The translations under genes were made by a program, and so were the position numbers. Below are positions 1-5,942 of a DNA stretch of 9,525 nt, one piece after another. Origin of the DNA: an uncultured Pirellulaceae bacterium (GTDB lineage: Bacteria > Planctomycetota > Planctomycetia > Pirellulales > Pirellulaceae); the NCBI GenBank assembly GCA_934255105.1, contig CAKQNH010000124.1:1-9525 (forward strand), given 5' to 3'. Below the pieces are notes generated by a model. That model was not told the origin of the DNA and ran no database searches. It saw only the letters and a list, made by a program, of their open reading frames with translations. How positions within the stretch are numbered: the first letter of the stretch is position 1; every line of letters starts with the position of its first letter.

Positions 1-398
1 ACAAATTCCTCAGTCAAATAGCCATGCAGCAAATTGATCCCACGTTCATAGTAGGTCTCCTCACTGGTCATGTCATAAGTGCCGATCTGGTCATATATAG
101 ACCCCCCTGGGCGGCGCACGGTGGCGGTGACGTAATCGCCGGGTTTGACCCGCCTGACATTGGGCCCAACCTCTTCGACACGGCCAAAACACTCGTGTCC
201 GAGCACTAAATAGTCGTCTCCTGGGGGCGAATTGCCATACAACGCGTCGTTGATTTCGCGATCGGTCGCGTCGACGCCCACCTTGAGGACTTTCACGCGA
301 ACCCCTTTGCCGTCGGGGACTGAATTGATATCGGGACGAGGAACATCGCGCAGGTGGACTGAGTGAGGCTTACCGGGGATAACCGCGATGGCTTTCAT
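1..398 (-). CDS. Glucose 1-dehydrogenase-type zinc MDR dehydrogenase, N-terminal part
   Basis: Partial gene: 132 codons from an ATG at 398-396, running off the left edge without a stop. It belongs to the medium-chain zinc alcohol dehydrogenase superfamily and most resembles archaeal-type glucose 1-dehydrogenases, which oxidise glucose with NAD(P)+ to gluconolactone in the cytoplasm. Visible family features are the MKAIAV start, the segment GVDATDREI (residues 41-49), the zinc-ligand stretch LVLGHE (65-69 contains His68-Glu69), then VRRPGGS (94-100) and YERGI followed by HGY (117-127). The usual first catalytic zinc ligand Cys is Asp43, as in the Haloferax enzyme, and the cysteines of the structural-zinc lobe are absent. 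The nucleotide-binding and C-terminal domains lie outside the window, so cofactor and substrate specificity cannot be judged. No strong Shine-Dalgarno is present; a weak GAAAG lies about 11 bases upstream. The family call is good; the exact sugar is inferred. Confidence 0.85.
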   Translation of the reverse strand, partial: MKAIAVIPGKPHSVHLRDVPRPDINSVPDGKGVRVKVLKVGVDATDREINDALYGNSPPGDDYLVLGHECFGRVEEVGPNVRRVKPGDYVTATVRRPGGSIYDQIGTYDMTSEETYYERGINLLHGYLTEEF

Positions 399-615
399 AA
401 TTGACTTGCTTTCAGCAAACAGATGGAACTAAATTCGCTGTGTGGTCCACAGTACATGGCAAACCTATCGACAGCGTGGGTGGGTGGGCGGCCAGCGATT
501 TGACCATGGATGTGGCCGGAGGGCGTATGGGTATCAAATTTATCGCCATTGTGCGTTACCTTCGAGGGGTGGCGACTTGGGAAACCTGAGGGAACAACGC
601 GGTGGAGCATTGAAT

Positions 616-772
616 GTAGCGGAAGTCGCCAAGACTTTCGACGGCTCGACGTCCAGCCTCGAAACTCTTGGCGAGTCCCGCTACGACAAACCGGGCAGCT
701 TCGAAACTCTTGGCGAGTTCCGCTACGACAAACCGGGCAGCTTCGAAGCTCTTGGCGAATTCCGCTACGACT
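616..772. repeat. REP-like palindromic repeat cluster, 42-bp unit: one inverted and 2.7 direct copies
   Basis: Three direct copies start at 659, 701 and 743, with a 42-base period. The third stops after 30 bases, at 772. Copies 1 and 2 differ at one position; copy 3 differs at a few. Upstream, 616-641 is the reverse complement of the first 26 bases of a unit (659-684) with 23 of 26 positions matching, across a 17-base spacer, so 616-684 can form a long hairpin. Inside each copy a smaller hairpin has a five-base loop (TTGGC, or GCCAA on the other strand). In the inverted copy the stem is AAGTC/GACTT, while in copy 2 it is AACTC/GAGTT, so both sides changed together and pairing was kept. This points to a selected nucleic-acid structure, not a protein repeat. 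It resembles REP-type extragenic palindromes; function is unknown. Confidence 0.85.
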
Positions 773-790
773 AATAGCATTTTTTCACCG

Positions 791-813
791 ACTTTTCTGT
801 TTATTGGAAAAGT
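791..813. promoter_or_regulatory. Short inverted repeat upstream of the metallopeptidase operon
   Basis: ACTTTTC (791-797) and GAAAAGT (807-813) form a perfect 7-base inverted repeat with a 9-base spacer, about 75 bases before the preferred ATG of the metallopeptidase gene. It could be a dyad operator for the operon or simply an AT-rich chance palindrome. No convincing sigma-70 pair can be placed beside it, so a regulatory role is only a guess. Confidence 0.25.
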
Positions 814-887
814 GACGAATATTTGGGCGATATACGTTCGTGGGCGAAGAACTTGGGTTATCTTTTCAAAAGGTAAGAGTTCTCAAC

Positions 888-2015
888 ATGACGCGCCGTA
901 GCGACACAAAAAGACCGAGCTGGCAGAATACTGGACGACGCCCCGCCGGGGGCAGCTGCAGGAGGGACAATCTCGACGTGACGAAACCAAAGAAACGGAC
1001 GCAGAAGGTCAATCTCGATTTTCACTCCGACGCAGATTTGCTCGACATGCGGATGTGCGATCTGGGTTTAACCATCACAGGCACGTTCATCGAAGAGCGT
1101 ATTGAGCAGCTCTACGACGAGCTGAGCGAACGCGGGATCACGTTCCGGCCACATTGCTGGCTCTCGGACGAATGGTTTTCACCCGACGGGGTGCCTGGCA
1201 TCGCCATCCCCTTCTACTTGGCCCACCCACGGTTGATGCGTCTGGAACGCAAACAGATCTTGGACGTCGAAGGGGGGACCCACGAGTGGTTCATGAAGAT
1301 CCTGCGTCACGAGGCGGGGCATGCCATCGATACCGCTTATCGTCTGCGTCGGCGGAAGAGCTATCGCGAGACCTTCGGTAGAGTCTCGGCACCATACCCA
1401 AACTTCTACAGGCCCAAGCCCTTCAGCCGCAATTATGTCCAGCATTTGGATATGTGGTATGCCCAGTCTCATCCGGTCGAAGATTTTGCGGAATCGTTCG
1501 CAGTCTGGCTGCGCCCGCGTTCGCGCTGGCGTGCGCAGTACAAAGACTGGCCCGCTCTAAAGAAGCTCGAATATGTCTGCGAGACGATGGGCGAGTTGGT
1601 GGGTCGCAAGCCGCTAGTGGTTTCGCGGGCGCACGTCGATCCCTTGCGCACGGTCCGCAAGACTCTCCGCGTGCATTATGAGAAAAAACGCGCTCACTAC
1701 GGAATGGAACACCCCAACCTCTACGATCGCGATTTGCGGCGATTGTTTTCCGATCGCCCCGAGCATTCCAAGAACATGACCGCCGCCGCGTTTCTACGGC
1801 GGACTCGCACCGAGCTTCGCAAAAGCGTTTCCAAGTGGACCGGCGAGTATCAATACACGATCGATCAAGTCCTCTCCGAGATGCTCGAACGCTGCCGTGA
1901 AATGCGTCTGCGGTTGTCACAGCCGGCAGAGGAAACCAAACGCGATGTATTGATTCTATTGACCGTACAGACTATGAACTTTCTCCACGAAGGCAAGCTC
2001 AAGGTTGCGCTATGA
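888..2015 (+). CDS. Putative zinc metallopeptidase (HEAGH), partner of ATP-grasp ligase
   Basis: A protein of 375 residues from ATG 888. It carries a gluzincin-type zinc motif in ILRHEAGHAID, with HEAGH at residues 141-145. A second acidic block, HPVEDFAESFAVWL, follows about 55 residues later; Glu202 or Glu198 is a plausible third zinc ligand. This arrangement resembles the putative zinc-binding metallopeptidase group (Peptidase_Mx-like), but the family name is from memory. No signal peptide or membrane segment is seen, so it is probably cytoplasmic. The C-terminal third is rich in Arg, Lys and Glu and looks helical. The start is uncertain. GTG 840 would give 391 residues. ATG 888 has a weak AGGTAAG 10 bases upstream. 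GTG 978 has a strong AGGAGGG upstream and would give 345 residues, starting just before the part that looks conserved (KVNLDFH). The stop overlaps the next gene's ATG, indicating translational coupling with the ligase. The substrate is unknown. Confidence 0.75.
   Translation: MTRRSDTKRPSWQNTGRRPAGGSCRRDNLDVTKPKKRTQKVNLDFHSDADLLDMRMCDLGLTITGTFIEERIEQLYDELSERGITFRPHCWLSDEWFSPDGVPGIAIPFYLAHPRLMRLERKQILDVEGGTHEWFMKILRHEAGHAIDTAYRLRRRKSYRETFGRVSAPYPNFYRPKPFSRNYVQHLDMWYAQSHPVEDFAESFAVWLRPRSRWRAQYKDWPALKKLEYVCETMGELVGRKPLVVSRAHVDPLRTVRKTLRVHYEKKRAHYGMEHPNLYDRDLRRLFSDRPEHSKNMTAAAFLRRTRTELRKSVSKWTGEYQYTIDQVLSEMLERCREMRLRLSQPAEETKRDVLILLTVQTMNFLHEGKLKVAL
960..980 (+). promoter_or_regulatory. Strong Shine-Dalgarno before an alternative GTG start
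   Basis: AGGAGGG at 960-966 is the best ribosome-binding sequence near the start of the metallopeptidase gene. It precedes an in-frame GTG at 978-980 with a spacer of 11-12 bases, slightly longer than ideal. The residues upstream of this GTG (Arg/Gly/Ser-rich, from ATG 888) look unconserved, so translation may truly begin here, giving a 345-residue protein. Confidence 0.4.
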
Positions 2016-3031
2016 GACAGTTGCGCGTGCTAGCTTTGGTCAGCGAAAACCTGGTTCCGCCCGAGACCATGGAGGGGAGCACCGACAAGGAGATCGATGA
2101 GTGGAAAGCGGAATACGATGTGATCACCACGCTTCGCGAAATGGGGCACAACGTAGAGGTTTTGGGACTGAGCGATGACCTCACGCCGGTGCGAGATTCG
2201 ATCGTCAAGTTCAAACCGCATGTAGCCTTCAATTTATTGGAAGAGTTTCACGGGGTGGTGACCTACGACCACGCCATCGTCAGCTACTTGGAATTGATGC
2301 GACAGCCCTACACCGGTTGCAACGCGCGCGGCTTGATGATCTCCAAAGACAAAGCGCTCTCCAAAAAAATACTTGCATTTCATCGCATTCCATCCCCCAA
2401 GTTTGCCGTATTTCCCATGGGGCGCAAGGTCGTGCGGCCCAAGAAGCTCGGCTTTCCGATCTTCGTCAAATCTGTGATCGACGACGCCTCGCTGGGCATC
2501 TCTCAAGCCTCTGTAGTTCGCGACGACGCAGGATTGGCCGAGCGCGTAGCGTTCATCCATGAACACACCCAGGCCGACGCGTTGGCGGAAGAGTTCATTG
2601 AAGGGCGCGAACTCTACGTGGGAGTCATCGGCAACGATCGCCTGCAGACGTTTCCCGTGTGGGAATTGCTGTTCACCAAGAGCGAAATACCGCTCATCGC
2701 CACACGCAAGGTTAAATGGGATCGCAACTATCAAGAGAAGCTGGGGGTTGAAACCAGTCTGGCTCAAAACCTGTCGCCTCAGTTAGAAAAGCAGATCGCC
2801 CGCATTTGCAAAAAGGTCTACAAGGCGCTCGACATGAGCGGCTTTGCGCGTATGGACTTGCGGTTGCGCGACGACGGCCGCCTGTATGTGCTGGAAGCCA
2901 ACGCCAACCCCAACTTGTCGTTCGGTGAGGACTTCGCCGAATCGGCCGAGACCATCAACATCTCTTATGAGGATCTACTCAGCAAGATCGTCGCCTTGGG
3001 CATGCGCTATCGCGCCCCGTGGAAGATCTAA
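2012..3031 (+). CDS. ATP-grasp ligase, D-Ala-D-Ala ligase-like, substrate unknown
   Basis: A 339-residue protein with the size and layout of D-alanine-D-alanine ligases. It has an N-terminal Rossmann-like domain (about 1-105), a central ATP-grasp lobe with the lysine segment PIFVKSVIDDASLGIS and EEFIEGRELYVGVIGN, and a C-terminal lobe. Asp282, Glu295 and Asn297 (in RMDLRLRDDG and LEANANPN) match the magnesium ligands of the Ddl fold. Such enzymes use ATP to make an acyl phosphate and join it to an amine. True Ddl signatures are missing. The N-terminal Gly-Gly-x-Ser-x-Glu motif is replaced by LVSENLVPPE, and the usual PGMT after the Asn-x-x-Pro is NLSF here, so the substrate is probably not D-Ala-D-Ala. 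The ATG overlaps the upstream stop as ATGA, with AAGG at 2001-2004 seven bases before it. Coupling with a metallopeptidase suggests a paired make/cleave or make/process role on an amide bond, which is inference. Confidence 0.85.
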   Translation: MRQLRVLALVSENLVPPETMEGSTDKEIDEWKAEYDVITTLREMGHNVEVLGLSDDLTPVRDSIVKFKPHVAFNLLEEFHGVVTYDHAIVSYLELMRQPYTGCNARGLMISKDKALSKKILAFHRIPSPKFAVFPMGRKVVRPKKLGFPIFVKSVIDDASLGISQASVVRDDAGLAERVAFIHEHTQADALAEEFIEGRELYVGVIGNDRLQTFPVWELLFTKSEIPLIATRKVKWDRNYQEKLGVETSLAQNLSPQLEKQIARICKKVYKALDMSGFARMDLRLRDDGRLYVLEANANPNLSFGEDFAESAETINISYEDLLSKIVALGMRYRAPWKI

Positions 3032-3078
3032 GAGTGACGCACAATACTAGTGGAGCGCAGACAGGTTGAGGTGTAAAC

Positions 3079-3150
3079 ATCTTCCTGTCACCCATCTTCC
3101 TGTAAAAAAAGGAGCGGATATTTTGACAGAAAGATAGGTCACAGGAAGAT
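3079..3150. repeat. Long imperfect hairpin built from tandem ATCTTCCTGT motifs
   Basis: Left arm 3079-3108 and right arm 3121-3150 pair at 26 of 30 positions around a 12-base loop. The outer ten pairs are perfect. Each arm contains two tandem copies of ATCTTCCTGT (or a one-base variant) spaced 15 bases apart, so the element is a doubled motif that is also inverted. The A-run/T-run lies next to the loop, not after the stem, so it is not a standard intrinsic terminator. It sits between the ends of the ligase operon and of the degraded gene on the opposite strand, where it could still affect transcript ends. From memory, similar CATCTTTCTGT-type palindromes are frequent between genes in Rhodopirellula-like genomes; not checked. 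Confidence 0.8.
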
Positions 3151-3175
3151 TGGCATGGGGCCGATGCGTGAGCGT

Positions 3176-3542
3176 TTAGCCATCTGAGTGAGCGCTGCGC
3201 ACCAGTTCTTTAAAAGTCTTGCGCAACGATTGGTGCAGGAAGCGTGCAAACGAACTATCGAGGTTGCGAATCGCAATCAGCTCGACGACATCTGCGAAGT
3301 CTTTGTGGGTTCGCCGCGTGCTACCCAGGCCACAGGCAATTTTCATTTCGATCAAACGCGAGAGCCTGACGACTGAAAGTCCTTCACGGTGCTCGATGTT
3401 CAAGTCACCCGCCGGTTCGGGAACCATCACTTCGGATCGAATGGGGAATTTCGGCCTGCCTGAAAAGTTCTTGGCAGCCAGTAGCAATCTCCCACAGAGA
3501 TTCATTGCCGAGCATTGCGTAGATCTTTTGCGTTGTAACCAT
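3176..3542 (-). pseudogene. Degraded nucleotidyltransferase-like gene with internal deletion and frameshift
   Basis: Two pieces of one family are seen in different frames on the minus strand. From ATG 3542 a 45-codon frame reads MVTTQKIYAMLGN and then ESLWEIATGCQELFRQAEIPHSI, and stops at 3405. The second frame, open from 3505 to the TAA at 3176, continues with SEVMVPEPAGDLN and then LSRLIEMKIACGL, RRTHKDFADVVELIA and LRKTFKELVRSA. I recognise the two ends as start and end of small planctomycete proteins related to nucleotidyltransferases, which normally have a VGGVAV...HGY and DxD-type core between them. Here that core is missing and the join, near 3436-3442, is out of frame. So a deletion of perhaps 60-70 codons plus a frameshift is likely; the size is inferred. 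GGAG lies nine bases before the ATG, and a good promoter lies further upstream. A translated 109-residue C-terminal fragment cannot be excluded, but its start ATG (3505) falls in the shifted, family-unlike part. Confidence 0.7.
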
Positions 3543-3564
3543 GGCTCGTCGCTCCATGCTCTAG

Positions 3565-3595
3565 ATTATAACCCATCGCTGTTTCATGCCGTCAA
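3565..3595 (-). promoter_or_regulatory. Near-consensus sigma-70 promoter before the degraded gene
   Basis: On the minus strand, TTGACG (3595-3590, five of six consensus) and TATAAT (3570-3565, six of six) are separated by 19 bases, a little more than the optimal 17. Transcription would start near 3558, leaving a short leader with GGAG at 3555-3552 and the ATG at 3542. Position, order and direction fit the remnant gene, which suggests that its decay is recent. Confidence 0.55.
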
Positions 3596-3625
3596 GCACA
3601 CCATGCTTTAGTGGAGCGACACTGC

Positions 3626-4237
3626 TTATCTTTGCAATTGTGCGATGAACTTCTGCAGCGCCCGGCCGCGATGGCTGAGCGCCCCTTTGACGGTGACACC
3701 TAGTTCGGCAAAGGTCTGGTGATACTCGCGGATTTCAAAGAGTGGGTCGTATCCAAATCCGCCGCTGCCACGATACTGGTCGATAATCCGCCCCCAGCAA
3801 CGCCCCTCGGCTTCAATCTGAATTTGCCCCTCAGGGTCGGAGAGGGCAATGGTGGATATGTAGTAGGCGTCGCGCTGCGAACCGCGCGCGTCGCGCAGTT
3901 CGTGCAACAGTTTTTCGTTGTTCCGCTGGTCGGTAGCGTGCGGTGCTGAGTAGCGTGCGGAATAGATGCCAGGCGCTCCGTTTAGATAGGGCACGCACAG
4001 GCCGCTGTCTTCGCCGATAGTCCACTGCTGCAGGTGTTGCGCCTGAGAGGTCGCTTTTAAGCGCGCATTGTCCATGAACGTCTGGCCGGTCTCGTCCACT
4101 TCTAGCGGGCTATCGACTTCGGCCAGCGAACGCAGTTCGATGCCTAAGGGCTCGAGCAATTGCCGTAGCTCAAGACACTTCTTTGCATTGGCCGTACCCA
4201 AAATGATACGGCGTGGTAGGTTGCTGATAGTAGACAT
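3626..4237 (-). CDS. rdgB: XTP/dITP (non-canonical purine NTP) pyrophosphatase, RdgB/HAM1 family
   Basis: A full-length 203-residue member of the HAM1/RdgB family, whose usual length is about 190-210. These cytoplasmic enzymes hydrolyse XTP, ITP and dITP to monophosphate and pyrophosphate, keeping deaminated purines out of DNA and RNA. All hallmarks are present: the nucleotide-binding T-x-N-x-x-K (Thr15, Asn17, Lys20), the catalytic block GEDSGL (75-80) followed by GAPGIYSARY (87-96), the base-recognition motif GGFGYDPLF (159-167) and SHRGRAL (188-194). The first Asp of the usual DDSGL is Glu76, while the second, Asp77, the likely general base, is retained. The ATG at 4237 places the substrate motif at the expected distance; only a weak GGCGG precedes it. 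It lies 127 bases downstream of the SPOR-like gene on the same strand, with no clear terminator between, so cotranscription is possible but unproven. Confidence 0.96.
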   Translation of the reverse strand: MSTISNLPRRIILGTANAKKCLELRQLLEPLGIELRSLAEVDSPLEVDETGQTFMDNARLKATSQAQHLQQWTIGEDSGLCVPYLNGAPGIYSARYSAPHATDQRNNEKLLHELRDARGSQRDAYYISTIALSDPEGQIQIEAEGRCWGRIIDQYRGSGGFGYDPLFEIREYHQTFAELGVTVKGALSHRGRALQKFIAQLQR

Positions 4238-4364
4238 ACCGCCAGAGAATAACCGCTGCGCGGCAACGCGACAATGAGTCTAGACGCATGGGGCGATGCC
4301 CACGCGGTTTAACGAAGATCTATGAGTCGGGAGAGGACCTTGCGACAATTGTTTTTGGGCGATG

Positions 4365-5558
4365 CTAATGATTGCCTAGCAGCGCACCACGATAGAGACT
4401 GGAAGTGGCCAGACGGGGCACCGCCATCGGCTTCCCCTCGACGTCAAAGGGGATTTCTTCGAGCGAGTTGAGCGATTGGATTTTGCGGATCGCCCCAGTG
4501 GTCGGGTCGGGTGAGTCGAAGATTCGGTAGCCGCACCACTTGGCGTTGACTTCGACAATGCCTGGATTGTAACGAAATTGATTCGATGTCAGCTCCTGTC
4601 CCAAGCTATCGAAGCTGCCGACCATAACATAGCTGCCGAATCGATCATGGAACTCGTAGGCTTGCGCCCCTTTTTTCCGCAGTGCAGTGGTCAGTCGGTG
4701 CGCTTTCAGGGCGGCCACATCCAGTTCATCGGTCGTCTCGCTGGGCAACTTGGACGCTTTGGCACCATTGCCAAAATCGGTCACCTCGCGACCAGTAAAC
4801 GAAGCCACGCGGACCGTAAATTTGCCCGGGCAGTCGAGCAGTGAATGCTCAACCTCTTTGTTCAGCTTGGCAACGAACTCGTCGACTTTGGGAGCTTCGA
4901 AGTAGTCGTCGGGCAGCAGCGGGTTGCGAGTCACGAAGGCGGCTCCCATCTTGCCAGCTTTTTCTTTGCGCGCATTGCGAGTCCACAAGTTGCTGCGGTA
5001 AGTATGTACCAGCCAGTTGCTGCTACCAGCTTTCTCTGCGTCGTCTGGCGCATTGGGAGCATCGTCTTTCAGTGCTGCAGGGTGTGCGTTTCGAATGGTT
5101 TGCAAAGTCTCCGGAAGGCGGGGATCGTTCAGATCGGCAAACTCGCCCACCAGCACCACATAGACGCTCTCCTGCCCGCCGTTGGCATAGCGGACTTGCA
5201 GATTGACCGGTACGGGATTGCCATTGGCGTCATTGCGAATCCGCTCTCGCTTGATCGAAGTGGCAGCCACGCCAGTCATCTTTTCCATGACGAAACTGGG
5301 CAGATTGAGTTGCTGGCGAATCTCGCGCGCAAGCGCGATGGCCTGCGGCTTGGCATCTTCGCCGGGAAGCGTAGCTGCCAGAATCAACCATGGTCCATGC
5401 TCGGGTTTCAACTCCAACGATTCGTCCGACAGCGATTGCTTGGCACGGAAGATCTTCAATATCGATGGGGGCTCGGCCAACACGCTGGCAGAGGTGCTGA
5501 TGGCCAATCCAAATGCAACGCTAGCAAGCATGCTGCGCCGTAGCGGGCGGGTGCTCAT
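4365..5558 (-). CDS. Exported protein with two SPOR-like domains
   Basis: A protein of 397 residues from ATG 5558. The start is chosen because it gives a textbook Sec signal peptide: basic STRPLRRS, a hydrophobic core, and a cleavage site after SVLA (residue 28). Longer in-frame starts (ATG 5606, TTG 5615) would bury this signal. GGAG lies about ten bases upstream. Two regions look like SPOR domains, which bind peptidoglycan strands lacking stem peptides. One begins GPWLILAATLPGEDA (55-69) and ends VYVVLVGEF (132-140). The second runs from KFTVRVASFTG (246-256) through LRKKGAQAYEFHDRFGSYV to MVGSFD (312-317). A linker rich in Asp and Ala (about 160-180) lies between them. The likely location is the periplasm or cell surface, perhaps at the envelope. 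The SPOR assignment rests on sequence pattern alone and is moderate. I recognise no enzyme motif. It is divergent from the secretin and upstream of rdgB. Confidence 0.7.
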   Translation of the reverse strand: MSTRPLRRSMLASVAFGLAISTSASVLAEPPSILKIFRAKQSLSDESLELKPEHGPWLILAATLPGEDAKPQAIALAREIRQQLNLPSFVMEKMTGVAATSIKRERIRNDANGNPVPVNLQVRYANGGQESVYVVLVGEFADLNDPRLPETLQTIRNAHPAALKDDAPNAPDDAEKAGSSNWLVHTYRSNLWTRNARKEKAGKMGAAFVTRNPLLPDDYFEAPKVDEFVAKLNKEVEHSLLDCPGKFTVRVASFTGREVTDFGNGAKASKLPSETTDELDVAALKAHRLTTALRKKGAQAYEFHDRFGSYVMVGSFDSLGQELTSNQFRYNPGIVEVNAKWCGYRIFDSPDPTTGAIRKIQSLNSLEEIPFDVEGKPMAVPRLATSSLYRGALLGNH

Positions 5559-5942
5559 GGCTCGAAGGCTCCGGTGAGACGTGGGGAAATACTTTTCAAT
5601 TTCCATAGTTAGCAAGATTTTGTTGGCAACGCGAGATTGAAAATCCCACTCCGCCGTCGAGGGTCGGTAGTAGGCTACGACAGGCCGCAGCAGTCTGAAG
5701 TCGCTTCATCGTTAGCCAAGAGCAAACTCGAGCGGGAGGTGGACAAGGGGTGAAAAAGAGGAGGCAAGAGTGCCTATGCATGGCTGAAAGCACGTAGTCT
5801 AGGCAGGCTTTGCCTGCCATGACGATTATTACCTTTAAAAGCAGTTCTTTTGCCGGAAGCTTTATAGCGATTATGCCGATTGTGACAGAGAGTGGGCTCG
5901 TAGACCCATCAATGAGAATGACTGCAATTGGCAAGTAAGCTT
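5559..5942. other. Intergenic region between the divergent SPOR-like and secretin genes
   Basis: About 385 bases that should hold promoters for both divergent genes. No clear sigma-70 pair stands out. It contains two small perfect hairpins: AGGCA/TGCCT around a four-base loop (5762-5775) and the stronger one at 5802-5818. A minus-strand open frame crosses most of it (5934 to 5596) but has no recognisable family and no good ribosome-binding site, so it is not called. Confidence 0.6.
5802..5818. repeat. Small perfect hairpin GGCAGGC/GCCTGCC
   Basis: GGCAGGC (5802-5808) and GCCTGCC (5812-5818) pair perfectly around a TTT loop. There is no following T-run in either direction, so it is not an intrinsic terminator. 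It may be a short dispersed palindrome or part of the leader of one of the flanking genes. A weaker five-base hairpin lies 26 bases to its left. Confidence 0.6.

Larger units (their letters stand above)
399..887. other. Intergenic region between divergent genes, carrying the palindromic repeat cluster
   Basis: This stretch of about 490 bases separates the dehydrogenase (minus) from the metallopeptidase operon (plus). It should contain both promoters, but I see no convincing -35/-10 pair on either strand. It holds an 11-base odd palindrome, TGTGGTCCACA, at 441-451, the repeat cluster at 616-772, and a 7-base inverted repeat at 791-813. Several open frames cross it on both strands, but they owe their length to the repeats (period 42 bases, divisible by three) and resemble no protein family I recognise. 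Confidence 0.7.

Noticed and set aside
441..451. TGTGGTCCACA palindrome upstream of the dehydrogenase
   Set aside because: At 11 bases with a single central base, and only one copy, it is too short to call an operator.
616..772. Possible CRISPR array
   Set aside because: The copies are contiguous with no unique spacers, and one copy is inverted.
556..780. Minus-strand frame of 74 codons with a 14-residue repeat (AKSFEAARFVVAE-like), and overlapping plus-strand frames with a similar 14-residue repeat
   Set aside because: The repeat is explained by the 42-base palindromic DNA unit, which stays open in several frames on both strands. The compensatory changes favour nucleic-acid structure over coding.
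2234..2767. Minus-strand frame of 177 codons antisense to the ATP-grasp gene
   Set aside because: It lies wholly inside a well-supported ligase gene and has no recognisable motif.
3079..3150. Reading the hairpin as a Rho-independent terminator
   Set aside because: There is no T-run after the stem on either strand; the A/T run sits beside the loop.
3219..3611. Plus-strand frame of 130 codons across the degraded nucleotidyltransferase region
   Set aside because: The opposite strand carries the family-like sequence; the plus-strand translation is rich in Arg and Ser without pattern.
5596..5934. Minus-strand open frame of 112 codons upstream of the SPOR-like gene
   Set aside because: It has no recognisable family or ribosome-binding site, its composition is irregular, and it overlaps the 5' end of the SPOR-like gene's longer start variants. 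It is most likely a chance frame.
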